A stretch of DNA of 64,000 nucleotides. It comes from Saprospiraceae bacterium (GTDB lineage: Bacteria > Bacteroidota > Bacteroidia > Chitinophagales > Saprospiraceae). Below, piece by piece: positions 26,370 through 35,500 of the stretch. How positions within the stretch are numbered: the first letter of the stretch is position 1; every line of letters begins with the position of its first letter. The position numbers and the translations under genes were made by a program. The stretch is taken from assembly GCA_019187365.1 (NCBI GenBank), contig JABARE010000003.1, positions 62,001-126,000 of the forward strand. The letters run 5' to 3'. Below the pieces are notes generated by a model. That model made no database searches and was not told the origin of the DNA. It saw nothing but the letters and a program-made list of their open reading frames with translations.

Positions 26370-27206
26370 ATGAGTTTCACACTTTCGGCATCCGATGTAA
26401 AAAACCTCCGCGACACTACGGGGGCGGGGATGATGGATTGCAAGGAGGCCCTCACCGAAGCGGCAGGCGATTTCGAAAAGGCCATTGAAATTCTGCGCAA
26501 AAAGGGCCAAAAATTATCGCTCAAAAGGGCCGACCGGGAAGCGAAGGAGGGCGCTGTGATTGCCCGGGTAAGCGCCGACAAAAAACGCGGAGTTGTCGTC
26601 AAGCTCAGCAGCGAAACGGATTTCGTTTCCAAAAATGAAGATTTTGTAGAAACGGCTGTACGCATTGCCGACATCGCTCTCGAAAGCAATCCTGCCGACC
26701 GGGAGTCGCTGCTCACCCTTCCTTTCGATGGCACCAAGTCCGTGGGTGAACGCATAACCGACATGGTCGCGGCCATTGGCGAAAAAATAGAGCTTACCGA
26801 TTACGAAAAACTCGAAGCGCCACAGGTGGAATGCTACATCCACATGGGCAACAAAGCAGGAGTGCTCGTCGGTCTCAACAAAGCATCCGATGCCTTTACC
26901 GATGCCGGACGCGACGTGGCCATGCAGGTTGCAGCCATGCGCCCCGTGGCCCTCGACAAAGACCAGGTGGACCCAGGCATCATCCAAAAGGAAATAGAGA
27001 TCGGACGCGAACAAGCCCGCGCCGAAGGCAAACCAGAGGCCATGCTGGAAAAAATTGCGATGGGAAAACTGGAGAAGTTCTACAAAGAAAGTACCCTTCT
27101 GCACCAGCAGTTTGTCAAAGACGGCAGCCTCACCGTGGCAGCTTACCTGAAAAAGGCAGATGCAGGGCTAACCGTGACGGGATTCCGACACGTCAAGCTC
27201 GGCTGA
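26370..27206 (+). CDS. tsf: Translation elongation factor Ts
   Basis: EF-Ts recycles EF-Tu by exchanging GDP. The 278-residue protein opens with the UBA-like helical domain (SASDVKNLRDTTGAGMMDCKEALTEAAGDFEKAIEILRKKG). The EF-Tu contact region follows (SSETDFVSKNEDF), then the coiled-coil and C-terminal module (MGNKAGVLVGLNK, VAMQVAAMRPVAL, KFYKESTLLHQQFVKD). The ATG at 26370 is well placed. It is the last gene of the operon, ending just before a strong terminator. Confidence 0.97.
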   Translation: MSFTLSASDVKNLRDTTGAGMMDCKEALTEAAGDFEKAIEILRKKGQKLSLKRADREAKEGAVIARVSADKKRGVVVKLSSETDFVSKNEDFVETAVRIADIALESNPADRESLLTLPFDGTKSVGERITDMVAAIGEKIELTDYEKLEAPQVECYIHMGNKAGVLVGLNKASDAFTDAGRDVAMQVAAMRPVALDKDQVDPGIIQKEIEIGREQARAEGKPEAMLEKIAMGKLEKFYKESTLLHQQFVKDGSLTVAAYLKKADAGLTVTGFRHVKLG

Positions 27207-27221
27207 ATTGTAAAGAAACGG

Positions 27222-27250
27222 GGCGAATGATTTTCATTCGCCTTTTTTTT
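27222..27250 (+). terminator. Intrinsic terminator of the rplM-tsf operon
   Basis: GGCGAATGA and TCATTCGCC form a perfect nine-base stem around loop TTT, followed by eight T residues (27243-27250). It separates tsf from pyrH. Confidence 0.95.
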
Positions 27251-27302
27251 GGTCCATCGTTTGCTGCCTGTCAAAGGGGCTGCCTGCGAAAAAACATAGC
27301 GA

Positions 27303-28010
27303 ATGAGCGTTTACAAACGGATCCTTCTTAAACTCAGTGGCGAAGCCCTTATGGGCGAACAGGCCTATGGCATTGACCCGGACATGCTCAAATACTATGC
27401 ACAACAGATCAAGGTGGCGGCAGAACACAAAATTCAACTTGCCGTAGTGATCGGCGGTGGCAACATCTTTCGCGGGATGGACGGCGAGGGGTCCGGCATC
27501 GAGCGCGTACAGGGAGACTACATGGGCATGCTGGCCACCTGCATCAACGGCATGGCTCTTCAAAGTGCCCTCGAACTCACCGGGGTCTACACCCGCCTGA
27601 TCACAGCCATCGAGATGCGCCAGATCGCTGAACCCTATATCCGGAGGCGCGCGATCCGCCACCTCGAAAAAGGACGGGTGATCATTTTTGCCGCCGGTAC
27701 CGGCAACCCCTACTTCACAACAGACTCTGCAGCCGCCCTCCGCGCCAGCGAGCTCAGTGTGGACGTCATCCTCAAGGCCACCCGGGTCGATGGCATCTAC
27801 GACAAAGATCCACTCAAGCACCCGGACGCCGTGCGCTTTGATGCCCTGACCTTTGACGAGGTGATCTCAAGAAAACTCAAAGTCATGGACATGACGGCCT
27901 TTACCATGTGCAAGGAAAACCACATGCCCATCATCGTCTTCGACGTCAACGACCCATCCAATTTCGAACGCATCATCCACGGAGAAAAAGTCGGTACGCT
28001 GGTAAGCTGA
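27303..28010 (+). CDS. pyrH: UMP kinase
   Basis: PyrH phosphorylates UMP to UDP in pyrimidine nucleotide synthesis. The 235-residue protein shows YKRILLKLSGEALMGE (phosphate-binding start), LAVVIGGGNIFRG, YMGMLATCINGMALQSALE, IFAAGTGNPYFTTDSAAALRA and LKATRVDGIYDKDP. The ATG at 27303 is clear. It follows the tsf terminator, so it probably has its own promoter. The usual partner frr does not follow within the window; instead a convergent DUF1761 gene comes next. Confidence 0.97.
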   Translation: MSVYKRILLKLSGEALMGEQAYGIDPDMLKYYAQQIKVAAEHKIQLAVVIGGGNIFRGMDGEGSGIERVQGDYMGMLATCINGMALQSALELTGVYTRLITAIEMRQIAEPYIRRRAIRHLEKGRVIIFAAGTGNPYFTTDSAAALRASELSVDVILKATRVDGIYDKDPLKHPDAVRFDALTFDEVISRKLKVMDMTAFTMCKENHMPIIVFDVNDPSNFERIIHGEKVGTLVS

Positions 28011-28028
28011 ACGGGCAACCAGCGATAA

Positions 28029-28060
28029 ACTAACTAATGTTAGTATACAAACGTTCGTTA
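28029..28060. repeat. Double dispersed dyad between pyrH and the DUF1761 gene
   Basis: ACTAACTAATGTTAGT (28029-28044) is a perfect six-base inverted repeat. It is followed at once by ACAAACGTTCGTTA (28047-28060), a half-truncated copy of the common dyad whose end includes the TAA stop of the DUF1761 gene on the minus strand. Confidence 0.75.
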
Positions 28061-28567
28061 ATAACGGATGCCCCAGGCGCAAACTACACCTCCCATCAGG
28101 GCCATCGTAACCGCCCAGTAGCCGACGTTGATCGCGATGTACTTCCAGCCGCGTTGCTCAAACATTGCGTTTACCCCCAATATGGGGAGTCCAATCAGTA
28201 ACCCGCTCAGAAAACCGTGGAAGGCACCATGTTTGAACGTTCTGAACTCGCTTCCATAGCGACTTACAAAATCCTGGTAGTATAGCTCCACCTCGCTGCC
28301 TGGCTCCCCAAAGCCCGGAAGGTTGACCAGGGTAGACATCATGTGCGACTGGTGAATGGTAAGACTGATCATCGACAAGGCCAGAATGATGCCCAGAACC
28401 AAGGTCAGGCCCATAACCCGGGCCATATTGCCCTGACGGGCCTTTTCCTCAGTCATTCCTGAGACCGCCATCCAGGCATTGCCAAAGACCTTGGGATGAT
28501 ACCAGATAAATCCCGTCAGCAGGGGGATGCACCCCGCTCCTAAAAGAACCAACCATTGAACATTCAT
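28058..28567 (-). CDS. DUF1761 family membrane protein
   Basis: This 169-residue inner-membrane protein has about four membrane helices. The family text includes LLGAGCIPLLTGFIWYHPKVFGNAWMAVSG near the start and FKHGAFHGFLSGLLIGLPILGVNAMFE in the second half. The function of DUF1761 is unknown. The frame extends to 28666, but the ATG at 28567 (MNVQWLVLLG) is a natural start. Its TAA stop lies in a dispersed dyad, and the gene converges on pyrH. Confidence 0.85.
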   Translation of the reverse strand: MNVQWLVLLGAGCIPLLTGFIWYHPKVFGNAWMAVSGMTEEKARQGNMARVMGLTLVLGIILALSMISLTIHQSHMMSTLVNLPGFGEPGSEVELYYQDFVSRYGSEFRTFKHGAFHGFLSGLLIGLPILGVNAMFEQRGWKYIAINVGYWAVTMALMGGVVCAWGIRY

Positions 28568-28872
28568 ATGCAAATCGTTTAATTGTGAACAATTCGTTGC
28601 CCCATCCCGGGACATTCCCGGGCATTCGAAGGTAAGCATTTCATTCAAATGCAAGTTTGCGTGCATTCTCTTTAACTTTCAGGGCCCTTGCCCCCCAACT
28701 CATCAACCCTGGTTCCGGTGACCGGATCCCTTCTTGACAGGGGCATTCAAGGGGATTGACCCGGGTTGCGAACCTGGCCGGCTTTGAACTCCGGGGGCGA
28801 CTCCGTGGCATTTGTACCGGCAGCATGGCCGGTTTTAACCGCGCATGAATACCTTTGAGCAGTTTAATAAAA
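28568..28872. other. Intergenic region between DUF1761 and ruvA
   Basis: This 305-base divergent region holds promoters for both flanking genes. CCCGGG-acatt-CCCGGG near 28607-28623 forms a short hairpin. TACCTTTG at 28850-28857 matches TAnnTTTG and lies 16 bases before the ruvA ATG, without a visible -33 element. No gene is seen. Confidence 0.5.
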
Positions 28873-29469
28873 ATGATTTACTCCATTCGCGGAAAACTCG
28901 TGGAGCGTCATCCCGCCCACGTCGTCGTTGAAACGGCGCAGGGACTGGCCTACCAGATATCCATCAGCCTGAATACCTATGCACGGTTGCCCGAGTCCGG
29001 AGACCTCGTACTGCTCACCCATCTGGTCATCAAAGAAGATGGCCATTTCCTATACGGCTTTGCTACAGCCATAGAGCGTCAGCTCTTTGTGCACCTCATT
29101 TCGGTGAGCGGAGTAGGTCCCAATACCGCCCGGCTCATCCTGTCTGCTCTCGATGCAGAATCCGTTCGGTCGGCCATTGCCAGCAAAGATGATTTTGTCT
29201 TCCGGAAGATCAAGGGCGTCGGACCCAAAACCGCCCAGCGCATACTCATCGATCTGCACGACAAATTGTCTCGTGACCTGCCAGCAGAAGCCATGCCCAC
29301 CGCCGTTTCAGGACACCAACGCCTGTTTTCCGAATCCATGGCCGCCCTGGTGGCACTGGGCTTTACCCGCCCGGCGGTCGAGCAGGTGTTGCGTCAGCTA
29401 CCCGACATGAAGGACCCGGGAGCAAACCTGGAACAGGTCATCAAAGCAGCCCTAAAAAATTTGGCCTGA
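28873..29469 (+). CDS. ruvA: Holliday junction branch migration protein RuvA
   Basis: RuvA binds four-way junctions and loads the RuvB motor. The 198-residue protein has the OB-fold start MIYSIRGKLVERHPAHVVVET and THLVIKEDGHFLYGF. It has the two helix-hairpin-helix motifs (LISVSGVGPNTARLIL, RKIKGVGPKTAQRILIDL) and a C-terminal RuvB-binding domain (ESMAALVALGFTRPAVEQVL). The ATG at 28873 is chosen over a TTG at 28855. sprA follows 57 bases later; this ruvA-sprA order is frequent in Bacteroidota. Confidence 0.97.
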   Translation: MIYSIRGKLVERHPAHVVVETAQGLAYQISISLNTYARLPESGDLVLLTHLVIKEDGHFLYGFATAIERQLFVHLISVSGVGPNTARLILSALDAESVRSAIASKDDFVFRKIKGVGPKTAQRILIDLHDKLSRDLPAEAMPTAVSGHQRLFSESMAALVALGFTRPAVEQVLRQLPDMKDPGANLEQVIKAALKNLA

Positions 29470-29526
29470 GCTTTTGCAGCATATACCTTAAATCGCTTTT
29501 TGCCGTTATATGCTGACGGTTCTGTT

Positions 29527-32500
29527 ATGGTTGAAAACTTGGTTTGCATGCTGCGGGCAATCCGCCTGGTAGTCTTTGTTATTTTTGTGAAAGCGGCTTT
29601 CGCGGCAGGCGGGCATCATGTCCCTGACTGGAACGAAGGCAGGGCAGCCGTTACCGACACCATCCCCCTGAAAGACCGTCCCGGCAATTTTGCAGAGGAC
29701 CGCACCCGGAATCCCTTCGACCTGAAGGACCCGGCAGCGATCGATCAGCGCATAAGCTACGACCCGGTTACAAACAACTTCGTCGTGACAGAAATGGTGG
29801 GCGACCTGCCCTACCGGCCGGGCACTACCCTCAGTTTCGACGAGTACATGGAATACAGGGCTCGGCAGCAGGATAAGGACTACCTCCGCGACCTTGCGGG
29901 CATTTCGACGGGTAGGCGTTCTTACGAAGACATCATCGATCCCATCACCAAAGTTGACATACGCCAAAACCTCGCCGACAAGCTCTTCGGGGGATTTGGC
30001 ATCGACATCAAACCCCAGGGGTCCATTGGATTTTTTGTAGGCGGATTTTACAGTTTTACAGACAACCCCCTGTTACTCGATTTCCAGAAACGGCAGTGGG
30101 GTCCCGATTTTGATACGGACATCCGGATGGACCTGACGGGAAGTATTGGAGATAAGTTGAAGTTGAATGCAAACTACGACACCAAAGCGGCTTTCGATTT
30201 TGAAAACAAACTCAAGCTGGCATACGACTCTGAAAAATTTTCCGAAGACGACATCATCAAAAAGATCGAAGCTGGAAATGTGAGCCTTCCCTTGCGCACC
30301 AAGCTCATCCAGGGAAGCCAGAACCTCTTTGGTTTCAAAACCGACTGGCAGTTTGGGCACCTCCGCCTTACCGGATTGGTATCACAACAAAAATCAAAAC
30401 AGGAAAGCATACAACTCAAGGGCGGTGGTGTGGTTCAGGAATTTGAAGTGAGGCCCGACGGCTACGACGAAAACCGACATTTCTTTCTCAGTCCTTACAA
30501 CCGGGGCAACTACGAGCCCGCACTCGAGCGCTTGCCAGAAATCAACAGCCAATTTAAAGTAAAGTCCATCGAAGTATGGATTACAGAAGATGCGCAAAAC
30601 AGCCGCGAAACAGAATTGCGCGACATCGTAGCCCTTGCCGACCTCGGAGTTTCCAACCCGGAGCAGTTTGACATGGGCGCAGACGCCGCACAGTCCTTTC
30701 TCCCGGGGAGAGCTATTTCGCGCGATAAGAGCGGCGTCGAAGTCCCTTCAAACACTTCCAACCGCCTGCTCGACGAGATCCTGGAAAATCCCGAAGCCCG
30801 CGACCTCAACAAAGTCGTTCGCGTGCTGTCGGATCCCGCAGGGCTCAACCTGAAGCAGGGACGCGATTTTGAGAAAGTGCGCGCCAGAAGGCTCAACCCA
30901 AGTGAATTCTCTTACCATCCCGAACTGGGTTTCATTTCCCTCCGGTTGCGACCGCGGCCCAACCAGGTACTGGCGGTTGCTTACCACTATTTGCAAAACG
31001 GTCGCGATTTCGATCCCCGGACCGGCGCTGTTTACAAGGTGGGAGAGTTTACCTCGGAAGTCAAATCCGACTCGCTTTCCTACAAGGTGATCTTTGTCAA
31101 AATGCTCAAGTCGTCTGCCCAGCGCACAGACCTTCCTTCCTACCGGCAGATGATGAAAAACGTTTATCCTTCCGGCGGCTACAACCTGAATCCCGAGGAT
31201 TTTACCCTCGACATTTATTACGAAGACCGCGACGGAAAGCCCAAACGCTACATCGAAGAGATCGATGGGTACCCTTTGCTCAACTTGTTCCACCTGGATT
31301 TTCTGAACAAAACCAACGATCCACAACCCGACGGCGTTTTTGACTTTGTACAGGGACAAACTGTGATCGCAGCATCCGGTGCCGTAATATTTCCTGTACT
31401 CGAACCCTTTGGCTCATCGCTGCGCAAACTCATCGGTACGGTCGTGAAAGATTCTGCTCGTGCCGATGTGATTTACGACAAATACAAGTACACTCAATTG
31501 TACGATACCTCCATTACTTCTGCAAGACGCGAGCTAAAATCCAACCAGTTTGTCATCCGTGGGTCCTACAAATCCGGAAAGTCGAACGAAATTTCACTCA
31601 ACACATTTAACATTGATCCCAATGCACGCGTTATCGTCAGTGCAGGTTCTCGCACCCTGGTGGAGGGATCCGATTACATCGTAGACCGCAACCTCGGAAA
31701 AGTAACCATACTCAACGAGGCGCTCGTGCAATCCGGCGTTCCGATCAACGTCGACTTCGAAGACAACGCGCTTTTTAGTTTCCAGACCAAGACCATGATC
31801 GGACTGAGGGCAGAATACTCCAGGCGCAAGGACTGGTCGGTGGGTGCGACGTACATGCACCTTTTCGAAAAGCCCTATACCGAAAAGGTAAACATCGGCG
31901 AAGATCCCATCAACAACCGCATCCTGGGGCTCGATTTCAACGTGAGCAAAAAGGCGCCGTGGATGACGCGTCTGCTTGACAAGCTGCCGGGATACTCCAC
32001 AAAGGAAATGTCGTCGTGGAATGTAGAAGCGGAGGGCGCTGTGTTATTGCCCGGACATTCGCGCACCATCAACCAACAGGGAAGTGAGGGTGGCGTCGTT
32101 TACATCGACGATTTCGAAGGAGCGTCTTCTGGCATCGGCCTCGGATTCAATGTATCTCAATGGATACTCGCCAGTGCGCCCCAGGGACTAAACGACCTTC
32201 CGTTCAGAGGGTCGGGCATTTACGACAACTACATTAGCAATGCCAACCGTGCCCTCATGTCGTGGTACCGCGTCGACGATTTTGCACGTTTAAACACGTT
32301 GAATCCCCAGAACCATTACACCCGTCTGGTCGATGAGATCGAGATTTTTCCCAACCGGCAAAGGCCCATCGGATTCAGCACCGAGCTCACGTTCGACATG
32401 ACTTACTATCCGCGTGCCAAGGGCCCCTATAATTTTGATGTGGAGGGGGGAATTCGTGCGGTGGATCCCGTCTCCGGCGACGAGATCATTACGCGGGGAA

Positions 32501-35500
32501 TAGATCGCGACAACCAACTGCTCGATCCGGAAACCCGGTGGGGTGGGCTGATGACGAGACTCAATACCAATGACTTTGAGGCCAACAACGTCGAGTACAT
32601 CGATTTCTGGATGCTCAATCCTTTCCTGCCGAAAGCAGATCCCTCCGATGCCGTTACCGGTTCAGGTTTACTTTACGTTCAGTTGGGCAATTTTTCCGAA
32701 GACATTTTTAAGGATGGAAAGCAGCAGTTTGAGCACGGTCTGCCAACCCCCGACCTCAACCTGCTCACGGACCCATCAGCTTTTGGAAAGATCAGCCGCT
32801 TTCCTCCGATCACCAGCAGCTTCGACATCAATAACCGCGAAAGGCAGGACCTTGGATACGACGGTTTGAACAGCCTGTCGGGCAATTTCGACAAAGACGA
32901 ACAGGCGTTCTTTTCTGAATACATCGCAAAGCAGCAAAACTTTCTGATGCCCGATGCCTTTGCCCAGGTCGCTCTGGATCCAGCCAACGATGACTATCAA
33001 TCATTCCGGTCCGATAATTTTCCCGTCAGCATTCCGGTTACCGACAAGTACAAGCGCTACAACATGCCCGAAGGCAATGCCCAGATTGAAACCGGCAGTG
33101 CGCAATCGACCGCTTACACGGGTTACCCCGACCAGGAGGACCTCAACTTCGACAAATCGCTCAATGAGATTGAGTCCTATTACAATTACGAGATCCCTCT
33201 GACCAGGACACCCGACAACAAGATTCAGTTCGATCCGGCATCGGTCAACAATTTCATCACCGACACCGTGATCGTGAAGGTGCCCAACCTGGCCGACGAC
33301 GAGGTGTGGTACCGCTTCCGGATCCCCGTTCGCTCCTTTACCAACAAAATTGGCGAGATTCAGGATTTCCGGTCTATACAGGGAATGCGGCTGCTGTTTT
33401 CAGGATTTGACCAAACGGTGACGTTCCGGTTCATCAAATTCCAACTCGGCCGCAACAACTGGCGCAAGTTTGAAGACGTCTGCGATGCCATGGATGCGGG
33501 AAACCGGGCGCTTATCCTCGACAAAGTGGACATCGAGGAAAATGCGGGCAAGACCCCGTTCAACTACACGACACCGCCAGGCATTCAGCGCGAGCGTTTC
33601 TACAGCTCGCAGTTTGCCGACATCCCGCAAAATGAATCTTCCATTCTGCTTAAGAAGGAGGACCTGCTGGCCGGATGTTCCCAATCGGTTTACAAGATTC
33701 TCGATCTCGATATCCGCAAGTACAAACGCCTTAAAATGTTTGTGCACGCCGAATCGCTGGAGTCGAGCGACAACGACAGTCTTTGCGTATTTATTCGCCT
33801 GGGCAAAGATTTTACCGATAACTATTACGAGTATGAGATCCCGCTCCGTTTTTCCGACGAGCGCTATTTTGACCAGCGCGATTCAATCTGGTTGAAGGAC
33901 AACGAATTTGATTTTCCACTTCAGTTGCTGCTCGATCTCAAGAACGAGCGCAACCGGTTGGATCCCAACTTTGGAATATTTGAAATGGCGGATCCCGAAA
34001 AACCTGCAAACCGCGTCCGCATTTCAGGGAATCCGACCATAGGTTTGGTGCGTGGCATTTTGATGGGTTTCCGCAACAAGAGCAACTCCACCGTAAAAGA
34101 CATCGAGGTTTGGTTTAACGAACTTCGCCTCACCGGACTGGAAGAAAAGGGTGGTTTTGCCGCTCAGGTACGCGCAGAAATGCAACTGGCTGACCTGGGC
34201 AATCTAAGCCTTGCAGGCAACCTGAGCTCGGTTGGATGGGGGGGCATCGATCAGAAACTCGACCAGAGGGCAACCTATGAGACCCGCCAGATCGACGCGG
34301 CGCTGAACATCTCCATCGACAAGTTTCTTCCAAAGAGTCTTGGAATTCGCATTCCGATGGCGCTGCAGTATTCTACCACTTCTTTGACCCCGCAATATGA
34401 TCCAAACGACACCGACATCAAACTCAAAGACAAACTCAACACAGCAGCAAATGACGCTCAACGCGACTCCATACGCGACCGGGCCATCGATTTCACGGAA
34501 GTCAGGAGCATTGCATTTACAAACGTTCGTAAGGAGCGAAGCGGAACCTCTAAGGCTAAACCCTGGAGCATTTCGAACTTCTCATTGAGTTATTCCGGAT
34601 CTGTTGCCAATAAAACAAACCCCATCGTCGCCAAAGATGAATTGAAAACCCAACAGGGCGCTATCGACTACAACTTTTCACTTCCGGCAAAGTATATAGA
34701 GCCATTTAAGAAATCGGTAACCAGCCCATTGCTTAAGTTCATAGGCGAGTTGAATTTCAACCCGCTGCCAAACAGTTTCGCCGTTCGAAACAGCCTTAGC
34801 CGCAAAGCCAGTACGCGTACGTACCGCTTCGCAGACCCGCGCTACAGCACATGGGAAGACCGCAAGTTCAGCTGGATACGCGACTATACCCTAAACTGGG
34901 ATCTGACCCGGTCGCTCAAACTCAATTTCACTGCAAAGAACGACGCAACCGTCGACGAAATCACGTTTAATCCGCTGCGACAGGCCTATGTCAATCCGCT
35001 TACCGATCAGGAAGTCGAGGCGAGCCAACGGGGGCGTTTTCTTCGTGAGAACCTGACGGATTTTGGCCGGACGAAGGACTACCGGCACAACTTTACTGCT
35101 TCGTACCAGTTGCCATTGCGACTCATCCCGATGATGGATTTTATCACGGTGCGCACTCAGTATACCGCCAGTTTCAACTGGGCTGCCGGGTCACTTAAGA
35201 CCATCGATTCCCTGGGTTCCGTCATCACCAATACGCAAAGCGTCAGCATCAGTGGAGAAGTCAACTTTACGACCCTGCTCAACAAATCGGCCTTCTTTAA
35301 AAAATATACAACTGAGGGGCCTGCTTCGGGTCGCCTTCGGCCGGCAGTCGGCAACCGCAACGCTGCAAAGGAAGAGGAAACTAAGAAGACCAAGGAGAAA
35401 AAGACTGACAAGGCCAATCCGTGGATCAAGGCGGTGCTGACGCCGGTGACCATGTTTAAAAGAATCCAGCTGAGCTATTCCGAGAACCGTGGAACGACCA

